64,000 nucleotides of DNA, taken from NCBI GenBank assembly GCA_016458225.1, contig JAEMGR010000028.1, forward strand, positions 1 through 64,000. The letters are read 5' to 3'. This stretch comes from Myxococcaceae bacterium JPH2 (GTDB lineage Bacteria > Myxococcota > Myxococcia > Myxococcales > Myxococcaceae). Of this stretch, positions 18,104 through 26,673 are shown piece by piece; the stretch's first letter is position 1, and every line of letters starts with the position of its first letter. The notes beneath the pieces were generated by a model. The model was not told where the DNA came from and did not search any database. It worked only from the letters and a program-made list of their open reading frames with translations. Position numbers and translations under genes: made by a program.

Positions 18104-18697
18104 TTACTTCCGTGACGAGGTGAGCGGGGTCGACCGTCCCCGTCCGAGCCCCGGGGACGCCGCGACCGCGGAGGACCTTCCGCGCTTGAGCCAGACCGCT
18201 CGCGAGTAGTCCGCCACCGCGGCAAGCGACAGCAACCCGATGAGGGCCACGAGCGGTCGCACCGCGGGGGGGAAGAGCAGCACGCACAAGAGCGTGATGA
18301 TCTGCAGCACCGTGACGGCCTTGCCGAGCGCGCGGGCCTTCAGCTCCACCGCTCGCAAGTCCGGACGCACGGTTGCCACGAGGAAGCCCACGGCCGTGCC
18401 CACGTCGCGCACGAGCAGGAGCGCCAGCTCGACGGGCTCCAGCAAGCCATCCAGCAGGCAGACGACCAGGGCCGTCACCATGAAGGCGCGATCCGCCACG
18501 GGGTCGATGATGGCGCCCCAGCGCGTGGCGAGTCCTTTGTTGCGGGCAATCCAGCCGTCGAGGACATCCGTGGCGGCGGCGAGGAGGACGAGCCCCGCGC
18601 GCAGCCACGCATCCTGCGTGACGATGAACGCCGCCGCGAGCGGGATGCGAGACAGCGACAGGGTGTTGAGGAGCGTGAGTCTCGCCAGTCGGCGCAT
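18104..18697 (-). CDS. CDP-alcohol phosphatidyltransferase
   Basis: The 197-residue integral membrane protein carries the family motif DG-x2-AR-x8-G-x3-D-x3-D (DGWIARNKGLATRWGAIIDPVADRAF read as D48, D69 and D73-type positions), which binds the CDP-alcohol and Mg2+. There are about five hydrophobic helices. It transfers a phosphatidyl group from CDP-diacylglycerol to an alcohol, most likely glycerol-3-phosphate (PgsA-like) or another headgroup; the substrate cannot be assigned by eye. The C-terminal 30 residues are Ser/Arg/Gly-rich and probably cytoplasmic. It is monocistronic and convergent with the small gene at 17858. Confidence 0.85.
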   Translation of the reverse strand: MRRLARLTLLNTLSLSRIPLAAAFIVTQDAWLRAGLVLLAAATDVLDGWIARNKGLATRWGAIIDPVADRAFMVTALVVCLLDGLLEPVELALLLVRDVGTAVGFLVATVRPDLRAVELKARALGKAVTVLQIITLLCVLLFPPAVRPLVALIGLLSLAAVADYSRAVWLKRGRSSAVAASPGLGRGRSTPLTSSRK

Positions 18698-18917
18698 GAC
18701 TCAGAAAAGGTAGTGCGCGCCGCTCCATGCGCACGTACGCACGTACGTGAGCGTTCAGCGAAGGACGCCGAGACATTCCCGCGCCCGAGCGGGGCTGCCG
18801 CCGCGCGCACTCTTGCTTCCTGTCATCGCGCCCGTCGACGTGGGCACCCGAGCCCGCCAGAATCCATCGCGTCAGCCGCGCGCACCGCTTTGGTCGCGAT
18901 GCCTGGAGCCTTCGTCC

Positions 18918-19856
18918 GTGCCCCTCTCTTCTCCGCGCCGTTCCGCTTCGCTGTCCGCCCCCTGGCTCCGAGGCGCGGCCCGACGGCTGTCCCGTCTTGG
19001 ACTCGTGGTGCTCTGCGCGACGGGCGCGACCGCTCATGCCGGTGCGGAGGACGTCGTGCCCCGCGCGCCGACTCGAGATGAGCGCGCGCGCTATCCCTGG
19101 CTGATCGCCGACGTGGCCGTGCGACCGTTGGATGCGGCCATCGCTCCACCCGAGGGCTACACGCGGGTGGCGGTGGAGCCGGGCTCGTTCGGCGCATGGC
19201 TGCGAGGGTTGCCCTTGCGGCCGGCTGGCACACCGGCGCGCGACTTCCGAGGCGGGCGCGTGCTCGCGGGAGATGATGCGCGGCTGGCGGCGGTGGCCGA
19301 GCTGGACGTGGGCACCGCGAACCTCCAGCAGTGCGCCGACTCCATCATCCGCCTTCATGCCGAGTGGCGCTGGGCGTCGGGCCACTCGGAGCAGATCGCC
19401 TATCGCTTCACCAGTGGACATCTGGCGTCGTGGCCTCGGTACGCGGCGGGCGACCGGGCCCGGGTCGCGGGCGCGAAGGTGACGTGGGTCCCTGGCGCGG
19501 CGGCGGATGCGTCCCGCTCCACGTTCCGTTCGTATCTGGACCTGGTCTTCACCTACGCGGGCACGCTGTCGCTTCAGGGCGAGAAGGCGCGGCCTTCGCG
19601 CGCGGACGTTCGCCCGGGGGACTTCTTCGTCCTCGGTGGCAGTCCGGGGCACGCGGTGTTGGTGCTGGACGTGGCGGTCAACGCCAAGGGCGAGCGCGTG
19701 GCGCTGCTCGGCCAGGGCTTCATTCCCGCGCAGGACTTCCAGGTGCTCTCGCCGGGGCCCGGCGGCCCGTGGTTCTCCCTGTCAGGCGACACGGTGGCCA
19801 CGCCGTTCTGGGCGCCGTTCCCGTGGTCCTCGCTGCGGCGGATGCCGTCTCCCTGA
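18918..19856 (+). CDS. DUF4846 exported protein
   Basis: The 312-residue protein has a signal peptide (RLSRLGLVVLCATGATAHA) and a domain typical of DUF4846: GSFGAWLRGLPLRP, ELDVGTANLQQCADSIIRLHAEW, then YRFTSGH, RADVRPGDFFVLGGSPGHAVLVLD and GFIPAQDFQVL near the C-terminus. The conserved Cys-Ala-Asp and Ser-Pro-Gly-His-Ala pattern recalls NlpC/P60-like Cys...His hydrolases, but this is only a resemblance. It probably acts in the periplasm. The GTG at 18918 starts the signal peptide with TGGAG upstream. Confidence 0.75.
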   Translation: MPLSSPRRSASLSAPWLRGAARRLSRLGLVVLCATGATAHAGAEDVVPRAPTRDERARYPWLIADVAVRPLDAAIAPPEGYTRVAVEPGSFGAWLRGLPLRPAGTPARDFRGGRVLAGDDARLAAVAELDVGTANLQQCADSIIRLHAEWRWASGHSEQIAYRFTSGHLASWPRYAAGDRARVAGAKVTWVPGAAADASRSTFRSYLDLVFTYAGTLSLQGEKARPSRADVRPGDFFVLGGSPGHAVLVLDVAVNAKGERVALLGQGFIPAQDFQVLSPGPGGPWFSLSGDTVATPFWAPFPWSSLRRMPSP

Positions 19857-19865
19857 GCGACGCGC

Positions 19866-20519
19866 TCAGTGTCCAGCGGCATCCACCTCCGCCCACAGGC
19901 TGTGTCCTTCCAGGACCGCGTTGAGCGGCGCGCGCCGCTCGGAGACGCGCAGGAGCACGGCGGCCAGCTCGTCCAGGTGGATGGGGCGCAGGCTGCGCAG
20001 CAAGGGCAGGCGGGTGATGGTCCGCAGGCCAGGGATGGGGCGGTGGTACTCGCCCTCGAAGGCCGGTGGCCGCAGCACCGTGTAGTCCAGCCCGCTCTCG
20101 CGCACGAGTCGCTCGGCCTCCACCTTGGCCTTGAGGTACGCGCCCACGGGCCGGCCCGCGCCCATGGCGCTGAGCAGGACGAAGTGGTCCACGCCCGCCT
20201 GCTTCGCCGCCGTCACGAGCTGCCGCGTGGTGCCGATGTCGCTGGTCTCGTAGGTGTCGCCCGTGGAGAAGCGCTTGCGCATGGTGCCGATGAGCTGGAG
20301 CACCGTGGTGCAGCCGCGCATGGCCTCCACCAGCGCGGGCGTGTCCGACAGCTCCAGCACGGCCTTGCGAGGCCAGTCGCGCACGCGCTCGGTGTCCGCG
20401 CTCTGGGGCCGCACATGCGCCACCACGGGCACGTCGCGCGCGAGCGCCTGTCGCATCACCGTGCGGCCCGTGGCTCCAGTGGCACCGGCGATGAACAGCT
20501 GACGAAGAGGCGTGCTCAT
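19866..20519 (-). CDS. NAD(P)-binding epimerase-like oxidoreductase
   Basis: The 217-residue protein is an atypical short-chain dehydrogenase of the NmrA/NAD(P)H-binding type. It has the Rossmann motif LFIAGATGATGRTV at residues 8-21, SAMGA at the position of the active Ser, and YLKAKVEAERLVRESGLDYTVLRP, the usual Tyr-x3-Lys and Arg-Pro elements. Relatives include sugar-nucleotide epimerases, reductases and redox sensors; substrate unknown. It is convergent with the DUF4846 gene (9 bases between stops) and divergent from the thioredoxin gene over 214 bases. Confidence 0.8.
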   Translation of the reverse strand: MSTPLRQLFIAGATGATGRTVMRQALARDVPVVAHVRPQSADTERVRDWPRKAVLELSDTPALVEAMRGCTTVLQLIGTMRKRFSTGDTYETSDIGTTRQLVTAAKQAGVDHFVLLSAMGAGRPVGAYLKAKVEAERLVRESGLDYTVLRPPAFEGEYHRPIPGLRTITRLPLLRSLRPIHLDELAAVLLRVSERRAPLNAVLEGHSLWAEVDAAGH

Positions 20520-20733
20520 GAGACCTCGCGGCGAAGGGGACGCTCGCTTCTCAGCACAGCCGGGACGCGCTGCCCAGAGGGAGACCCGTGGAAAGGGGCC
20601 CTGGCGGAACGGAGCGTTGTCCCACGGGCTCTCGTTCGGAACGGAGCCGGCGGTTACATCCCGACGTACCACCCGAGGCCCGAGCGGGCTCACGAGGCCC
20701 GAGCGGGGCCTCACAAGCAAGGAGGACGTCGCC

Positions 20734-21060
20734 ATGTCAGGGAGTGTCATCGAGCTGGGAGACGCGGAGTTCGCGCGCGAGGTGCTCGAGTCGAAGGAGC
20801 CGGTGCTGGTGGACTTCACCGCCACGTGGTGCCCGCCGTGCCGGGTCCTCGCTCCAGTCATCGAATCCGTGGCCAAGGACTACGAGGGCAAGCTGAAGGT
20901 GGCGAAGCTGAACGTGGACGACCACCAGGCCACACCGCAGCAGTTCGGCATTCGCGCGATGCCCACGCTCCTGTTCTTCAAGGACGGCAAGGTGGCGGGG
21001 CAGATTGTCGGCGCGGTGCCGCGCACGCGAATCGAGCAGACGCTGCGCGAGATTCTGTGA
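20734..21060 (+). CDS. Thioredoxin with WCPPC active site
   Basis: This is a 108-residue classic thioredoxin fold with VLVDFTATWCPPCRVLAPVIE, cis-Pro in RAMPTLLFFKDGK and a normal length, but the active site is Cys-Pro-Pro-Cys instead of Cys-Gly-Pro-Cys. The change is expected to shift the redox potential and may narrow the substrate range. No signal peptide, so cytoplasmic. It follows AAGGAGG by 8 bases. Confidence 0.9.
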   Translation: MSGSVIELGDAEFAREVLESKEPVLVDFTATWCPPCRVLAPVIESVAKDYEGKLKVAKLNVDDHQATPQQFGIRAMPTLLFFKDGKVAGQIVGAVPRTRIEQTLREIL

Positions 21061-21504
21061 AGCCCTCGCGGCGGGCCGAGTGACACCTGCTCGGTCCGTC
21101 GCGCGGCTTTGTTGCGGCGAGCGCCCGGTGTGCAAGGCGCGCCTTCGTCATGGGGGTGGAGGGCCCCCGTCGCGTCGAGGCGCCCGCCGCCGGCGAGACT
21201 CGCCGGTGTCACGCAGTCGACCTGCACCGTCACATGCATCGTGTGCAGTTCGCGTCCGCACCGTGACTCGCGGTCCGAGCGCTTCTCGATGTCTCGGATG
21301 ATGATGGGCTTTGAGTCGCCCTGTAAGCCACGCTCCGGGTGAACCACCTGATGGTTCCTCTCGCGCACCGTGACTCGCTTGCCCTGCGGGGTAATCAAGT
21401 TCCTTGGTGTCGTCAGTGAAAGCGAGACTTGCTGAGTTTGTGTTTCCGGGCCCCCGCGTTTCCCTGCTCCCGCTATCATCCCGGCGGGCGGCCCCCCCTC
21501 CTCC
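21061..21504. other. Intergenic region with possible minus-strand reading frame and 15-bp repeats
   Basis: This stretch holds no plus-strand gene that I can support. A minus-strand frame between about 21180 and 21480 reads plausibly (with TPRNLITPQGKRVTVRERN and KPIIIRDIEKRSDRES) and uses less G/C-ending codons than its neighbours, but it runs on into the antisense of the thioredoxin and has no ribosome site. The 15-mer cgcaccgtgactcgc occurs twice, at 21257-21271 and 21364-21378. The promoter of the kinase gene at 21505 should be here. Confidence 0.45.
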
Positions 21505-24500
21505 ATGCGTCCCAGCTCCCTTGAAACACAGCCCCGGGTGGAAGACCTGGGTGTTGGTCCGTCCGCCGACGCGGACGTGGTCGGTCGGCGCTACCGAGTC
21601 CTCGACTTCCTGGGCCGTGGTGGCGCCGGCACTGTGTGGCGCGCGCAGGACCTGCTCGCGGGCCCGGTGGCCATCAAGCGCCTGCACCAGACAGTGACGG
21701 ACCTGGCGCGCAAGCCGGGAGAGGGGACGCCGGGCTCGTCCGCGACGCAGGGACTCGCGCTGACCTTGGCGCATGAGTTCCAGACGCTCGCGTCGCTGCG
21801 GCATCCGCACGTCATCAGCGTGCTGGACTACGGCTTCGACGCCGAGCGCAGGCCCTACCTCACGATGGACCTGCTGGAGGACGCGAGCACGCTGGTGAGC
21901 GCGGGCACGTCGCAGCCGCTGGAGGTGCAGGTCGGGTTGTTGGTGCAGACGCTCCAGGCGCTCGCGTACCTGCACCGGCGCGGCATCATCCACCGCGACC
22001 TCAAGCCCGGGAACGTCCTGGTGGTGCGCGGGCAGGTGAAGGTGTTGGACTTCGGTCTCGCCGTCGCGCGCGAGCATGCGCTCCAGGCCGCGCCCGCGGG
22101 CACGCCCGGCTATCTCGCGCCGGAGCTGTTCGAGGGACAGCCTCCCTCCGAAGTGACGGACCTCTTCGGCTTCGGCGCCATGGCCTGCCAGATGTTCTTC
22201 GGGCGGCTCCCTTTCGCGGGGCAGGTGCCCGCGCCCGCGGACTTTCCTCCTGGCCTCAAGGCCGTGCTGGAGCGGCTGGTGTCACCGGATGCCCAGCGCC
22301 GTCCGCGCAACGCGTCCGAGGTCATCGCCGCGCTGTGCGCCGCCACGGGAGAGCCAGAGCCCTCCGAGTCCGCCGCGATGCGCGAGAGCTTCCTCCAGGC
22401 CGCGCGCTACGTGGGCCGAGAGCGCGAGCAGGGGCGGCTCGCCGAGGTCCTCACGGGGGCGCTGAAGGGCAAGGGCGCCGGGTGGCTGGTGGCGGGCGAG
22501 AGCGGCGTGGGCAAGTCGCGCTTGCTGGAGGAGCTGCGGGCGCTGGCGTTGGTGCGCGGCGCCGTGGTGCTGCGCGGGCAGGCGGTGGGCGCGGGCGGCG
22601 GTCCCTATCAGGAATGGCGCGCGGTGCTGCGCTGGCTGCCCATCCTCACCGAGCTGACGGATCGCGAGGCCAGCGTCCTCAGTCCGTTGGTGCCGGACAT
22701 CGACGTGCTGCTCGGGAGGCCGGTGTCGCGCCCCGCCGAGCTGGGCGCGGAGATGGCCCAGGCTCGACTCCTCCAGGTGTTGGAGGACGTGTTCGCGCGG
22801 CTGGAGCAGCCCACCGTCGTCATCCTCGAGGACCTGCATCAGGCGCGCGCGGAGTCGCTGCACCTGCTCGCGCGATTGACGGCGCGAGCCACGCGGCTGC
22901 CGCTGCTGCTCTTGGGCAGCTTCCGCGACGACGAGGCTCGGCAGCTCCCCGCCACGCTGCCCGGCATGCAGGTGCTTCGCCTGCCTCGGTTGGAGGCGCA
23001 GGACATCGCGATGCTGGGCGAGTCCATGATTGGTCCCGCGGGCCGCGAGCCGAACGTGGTGTCGCTGCTGCTGCGCGAGACGGAGGGCAATCCGTTCTTC
23101 CTCGTGGAGGTGGTGCGGACGCTCGCGGAGGAGGCGGGCGGGTTGGACCGGCTGGGCTCCATGACGCTGCCCGCGCGCGTGTCCGCGGGAGGCATGGGGC
23201 GGCTGGTGCGGCGCCGGTTGGAGAAGGTGCCCCCCGAGGCGCGCGACCTGCTCAACGTGGCCGCCATCATCGGGCGGCAGCTCGACGTGGCGCTGCTGCG
23301 AGAGGCCTCGCCGGGGCTGGACGTGGAGCGGTGGCTGACGGACTGCGCGGCCGCGTCGGTGCTCGACGTGGCGGATGGTCGGTGGCGCTTCGCGCACGAC
23401 AAGCTGCGGGAGCGCGTGCTGGAGGACCTGCCTCGCGAGGAGCGGCCCTCGCTCCACCGCCGCGCCGCCATGGCGCTGGAGTGCGCGCACCCCGAGGGCT
23501 CCGAGTGGACGGCCGCGCTCGCGCATCACTGGGGCGCCGCGGGGGACCTCGCTCGCGAGGCGGTGTACTCGCAGCGGGCGGGAGAAGAGGCGCTCAAGGT
23601 CGGCGCGTGTCGCGAGGCGCTTCCGTTCCTGGCGCGAGCCGGCGAGTGCGTGGCCATCTTGCATGGGAGCGACGCGACCCGACTGGGGCTCGTGGAGGCG
23701 CTGCAGGCGGAGGCGCGCTTCCAGCTCGGCGAGATGGAGGCGTTCCGCGCGCATGCCGAGCGGGCCCTGCGCCACTTCGGGTGGCCCGTGCCGTCGAGCC
23801 GGTTGGGCTGGGGACTGAGCACGTTGGGACAGGTGGTGTCGCGGCTGGCGCAGAGCGCGCGGCCGGATGTCTTCGTGGACGACTCGGACGAGCGCCGCGA
23901 GGTGCGCCGCGTGGCGGGGCGTCTGCTCATGCGGCTGACGGATGCGTTCATCTACGCGCAGGAGGCGCTGCCGGTGCTGTGGACGGGCCTGCGCACATTG
24001 AACCTGTGCGAGCCCGCGGGCCCCACGCCCGAGCTGGCGCGCGGCTACACGAACATGGCGGTGGTGGCCGGCACGGTGCCGGTGCGCGTGGTGGCGGATG
24101 CGTGGGCGAAGCGCGCGCGTGAGGTGGCCGAGCGCGTGGGCGAGCCCTCCGACCTGGCCTACGTGCTCAATCGCAATGCCGTGTACGGCGCGTACATGGC
24201 GCGCTGGGCTGACGTGGAGGCCTCGCTGGAGCGAGCGATGACGCTCGTCGATTCCGTGGGGGACTTCCGCCTCGCGGAGGAGTGCCGCGCGCTGCGCGTG
24301 GTGTCGCTCTGCTACCAGGGCCACTTCGCCCCCGGCCTTCCGTTGCTGGATTGGATGGAGGCGTCCGCGCGCCGCCGAGGCGCCGTGCAGACGCAGCAGT
24401 GGGTGCCGCAGATTCGCGCGCACTGCTTCGTGCGGCTGGGGCGCGACGCGGAAGTCCTCTCCATGCTGCAGCCGACGCTCGCCTGGACGGACCAGGAGGG

Positions 24501-25065
24501 CAGCGCCGTGGACGTGGTGGTGGTGAACGCGGCGTTCGCGCTGGCGTGTCTCCACGTGGGCGACCTGACGGGCGCGCGGCAGGCCGCGGAGAAGTCGCTG
24601 GTCCGGTTGGCGGCGGGCAAGCCCGTGGCGCACTTCGCTCAGCTGGGTGCCACGGCCGTGGCCGAGGTCTTCTTGACGCTGTGGGAGAAGTCCGAGGGTG
24701 CGCCCCCGGCCGAGCGGGCCGCGTTGGCGCGCAGCGCTCGCTCCGCGTGCAAGGTGATGGCGGCCTTCGCCAAGGTGTTTCCGTTCAGCCAGTCCGCGGC
24801 GTCGCGGTGGCGTGCGACGGAGCAGGGGTTGTCGGGCCAGGCCGCGAAGGCTCGGGCGGGCTGGGAGCGCGCCATCCGGGAGGCGCAGCAGCTGGCGCTT
24901 CCCTATGACGAGGGGCGCGCGTGTCTGGAGTTGGGCCGGCACCTTCCGGAGACGGATGGCGCGCGGCGAGTGCATTTGACTCGGGCCGTGGAGCTGTTGT
25001 CGCCTCTGGGCGCGGCGCTGGACGTGGCGCGCGCGAGGGACGAGCTGGCCCGAGGCGGGGGATGA
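21505..25065 (+). CDS. Ser/Thr protein kinase fused to AAA ATPase and TPR module
   Basis: The 1186-residue protein opens with a Hanks-type kinase (about 20-285): VAIKRLHQ, catalytic loop HRDLKPGNVLV, DFGLAVA and GTPGYLAPELF. Then follows an AAA_16/LuxR-like NTPase with P-loop GESGVGKSRLLEE (about residue 332) and Walker B VVILEDLH (about 435). The remaining about 600 residues are helical TPR-like repeats. The kinase phosphorylates Ser/Thr on targets; the NTPase/TPR part probably senses and assembles. This architecture is characteristic of myxobacteria. It has no membrane helix. The start has no clear ribosome site. Its stop overlaps the start of the methyltransferase gene. Confidence 0.92.
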   Translation: MRPSSLETQPRVEDLGVGPSADADVVGRRYRVLDFLGRGGAGTVWRAQDLLAGPVAIKRLHQTVTDLARKPGEGTPGSSATQGLALTLAHEFQTLASLRHPHVISVLDYGFDAERRPYLTMDLLEDASTLVSAGTSQPLEVQVGLLVQTLQALAYLHRRGIIHRDLKPGNVLVVRGQVKVLDFGLAVAREHALQAAPAGTPGYLAPELFEGQPPSEVTDLFGFGAMACQMFFGRLPFAGQVPAPADFPPGLKAVLERLVSPDAQRRPRNASEVIAALCAATGEPEPSESAAMRESFLQAARYVGREREQGRLAEVLTGALKGKGAGWLVAGESGVGKSRLLEELRALALVRGAVVLRGQAVGAGGGPYQEWRAVLRWLPILTELTDREASVLSPLVPDIDVLLGRPVSRPAELGAEMAQARLLQVLEDVFARLEQPTVVILEDLHQARAESLHLLARLTARATRLPLLLLGSFRDDEARQLPATLPGMQVLRLPRLEAQDIAMLGESMIGPAGREPNVVSLLLRETEGNPFFLVEVVRTLAEEAGGLDRLGSMTLPARVSAGGMGRLVRRRLEKVPPEARDLLNVAAIIGRQLDVALLREASPGLDVERWLTDCAAASVLDVADGRWRFAHDKLRERVLEDLPREERPSLHRRAAMALECAHPEGSEWTAALAHHWGAAGDLAREAVYSQRAGEEALKVGACREALPFLARAGECVAILHGSDATRLGLVEALQAEARFQLGEMEAFRAHAERALRHFGWPVPSSRLGWGLSTLGQVVSRLAQSARPDVFVDDSDERREVRRVAGRLLMRLTDAFIYAQEALPVLWTGLRTLNLCEPAGPTPELARGYTNMAVVAGTVPVRVVADAWAKRAREVAERVGEPSDLAYVLNRNAVYGAYMARWADVEASLERAMTLVDSVGDFRLAEECRALRVVSLCYQGHFAPGLPLLDWMEASARRRGAVQTQQWVPQIRAHCFVRLGRDAEVLSMLQPTLAWTDQEGSAVDVVVVNAAFALACLHVGDLTGARQAAEKSLVRLAAGKPVAHFAQLGATAVAEVFLTLWEKSEGAPPAERAALARSARSACKVMAAFAKVFPFSQSAASRWRATEQGLSGQAAKARAGWERAIREAQQLALPYDEGRACLELGRHLPETDGARRVHLTRAVELLSPLGAALDVARARDELARGGG

Positions 25066-25979
25066 TGGACCACGGTGATGTGGAGTGGCTGGCGTGCCCG
25101 TCGTGTGGCGGCCGGCTGGTGTTCCATGGGCAGCTGACGGAGCGAGAGCACCTCCGGCATGGGGCGTTGCGCTGCGGCGGGTGTGGCGAGGCCTGGAAGG
25201 TGTCTCGGGGCCTGGCTCGGCTGTACCGCGAGGGCGAGGTGCGCGGCACGGATCGCCTGATGCGCGTCATCTACGACGGGCTGCCCGCGCTGCATGATCC
25301 GCTGACGGCGGTGCTCACGCCGCTGCTCCAGTCCGTCTCCGAGCCCGAGGCGAGGGACCGGTACATGCGGCGCGTGGAGTTGGGCGCGCTGCGTCCGCGT
25401 CCGGATGGGCAGCCCACGCGCATCCTGGAAGTGGGCGTGGGGACGGGCGCGAACCTGCCGCTCATCCACCGCGACCTGCCGCGCGGGCTCGACGTGGAAG
25501 TGTGGGGCGTGGACCTGAGCGAGGGGATGCTGACGCAGTGTCGCAGGCGGCTCGCCTCGGGGGAGCTGCCGCGCACGCGCTTGTTGATGGCGGATGCGCA
25601 TGCGCTGCCATTCCCGAGTGCGATGTTCGATCGCGTGCTGCACGTGGGAGGCATTGGAGGGTACCGCCAGCCTCGCGTGGCGCTGGAGGAGATGGCGCGC
25701 GTGGCTCGGCCCGGTACGCCGCTGGTGGTGGTGGACGAGCAGCTCGACCGAACGGCGCGACCGAACCTGCTCCAGCGGCTCGCCTTTCGAGCCATCACCT
25801 TCTACGACCGGAACCCGCACTGCCCCCGCGAGCTGCTGCCGCTGGGCGCCACGGGCGTCGTGGAAGAGCAGGTGGCGCCTTTCTATTACTGTCTGACATT
25901 TCGCGTGGATTCCCCCAGCGTGCGAACCCTGTCAGGACGAGATGGTACATCCTCGGCTGGCTATCTGGAGCGTGGGTAG
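25062..25979 (+). CDS. SAM-dependent methyltransferase with N-terminal zinc ribbon
   Basis: The 305-residue protein has a Trm112-like zinc ribbon (CPSCGG at 12-17 and CGGCGEAW at 38-45), then a class I methyltransferase domain: ILEVGVGTGANLPL (SAM site, about 125), VDLSEGMLTQCRRRL and the ADAHALPF loop, and a C-terminal extension with FYDRNPHCPRELLP. Substrate unknown. The overlap with the kinase stop (ATGATG/TGA) shows translational coupling, so a role in the kinase signalling pathway, or a product regulated by it, is likely. Confidence 0.85.
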   Translation: MMDHGDVEWLACPSCGGRLVFHGQLTEREHLRHGALRCGGCGEAWKVSRGLARLYREGEVRGTDRLMRVIYDGLPALHDPLTAVLTPLLQSVSEPEARDRYMRRVELGALRPRPDGQPTRILEVGVGTGANLPLIHRDLPRGLDVEVWGVDLSEGMLTQCRRRLASGELPRTRLLMADAHALPFPSAMFDRVLHVGGIGGYRQPRVALEEMARVARPGTPLVVVDEQLDRTARPNLLQRLAFRAITFYDRNPHCPRELLPLGATGVVEEQVAPFYYCLTFRVDSPSVRTLSGRDGTSSAGYLERG

Positions 25980-25993
25980 AAAGCGAGGGGGAC

Positions 25994-26635
25994 ATGCCGT
26001 GGCATACGGTGGCGCAAGGCGAGTGTCTGATCGCCATTGCGCTTCGTTATGGCTTTCAGGACTGGAAGCGCCTCTACGAGCATCCTGGCAACGCATCGCT
26101 TCGCCGCAAACGTCCATTCCCTCACATTCTGCATCCCGGGGACGCGCTCTTCATTCCGGAGCGAGAGGCGAAGTCTTGCCGCGCGATGAGTGGCAGGACC
26201 CACGTCTTCACGGCGAAGCAGCCGTGCCGTGAGCTGCTGCTCACCGTGCGCGACGCGGATGGGGCTCCCCTCGCGGAGGAGCCGTACTGGCTGGACGTGG
26301 GCCCGGACACCGTGGAGGGGATGACGGACGCGGAGGGCGCGCTCCGTGAGTGCATCCCTGTGCGGCTGCCCCACGCACGGTTGTCGGTTGGCGGCATGGT
26401 GTACGTGCTTCGACTGGCGGGCCTGAATCCGCTCGCGGACACGGAGGACGAGGGCGTCTCCGGAGCCCAAGCGCGTCTGCGCAATCTGGGCTTCGAGGCT
26501 GGGGACTCGGAAGGAGTTCTCGGCGTCCGGACGCGGCAGGCGATTTGTGCGTTCGAGGCGCGTCATGGGCTCCCTGTCACAGGGACGCTCTCGCCGCGGA
26601 CGCGCGATGCGCTCGTCCATGCGCACGGTTGTTAG
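25994..26635 (+). CDS. LysM and peptidoglycan-binding domain protein
   Basis: The 213-residue protein has an N-terminal LysM-like domain (HTVAQGECLIAIALRYGFQDW...LHPGDALFIP, residues 4-56), a central beta domain of about 70 residues (LLLTVRDADGAPLAEEPYWLDV) and a C-terminal PG_binding_1 domain (LRNLGFEAGDSEGVLGVRT...GTLSPRTRDAL). It has no signal peptide. This combination of LysM, beta spacer and PG-binding domain without a leader is common in genes next to secreted cell-wall-acting effectors. It lies 14 bases after the methyltransferase and 38 before the large transpeptidase-like gene. It probably targets peptidoglycan. Confidence 0.8.
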   Translation: MPWHTVAQGECLIAIALRYGFQDWKRLYEHPGNASLRRKRPFPHILHPGDALFIPEREAKSCRAMSGRTHVFTAKQPCRELLLTVRDADGAPLAEEPYWLDVGPDTVEGMTDAEGALRECIPVRLPHARLSVGGMVYVLRLAGLNPLADTEDEGVSGAQARLRNLGFEAGDSEGVLGVRTRQAICAFEARHGLPVTGTLSPRTRDALVHAHGC

Positions 26636-26673
26636 TCGCTGGATTCTCCCTGAGCTTCGAGGAGGTATCTCCG

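Noticed and set aside
22282-24975. Long minus-strand ORF opposite the kinase
   Set aside because: Antisense of the kinase/AAA gene; composition is Arg/His/Gln-rich and no motif is seen.
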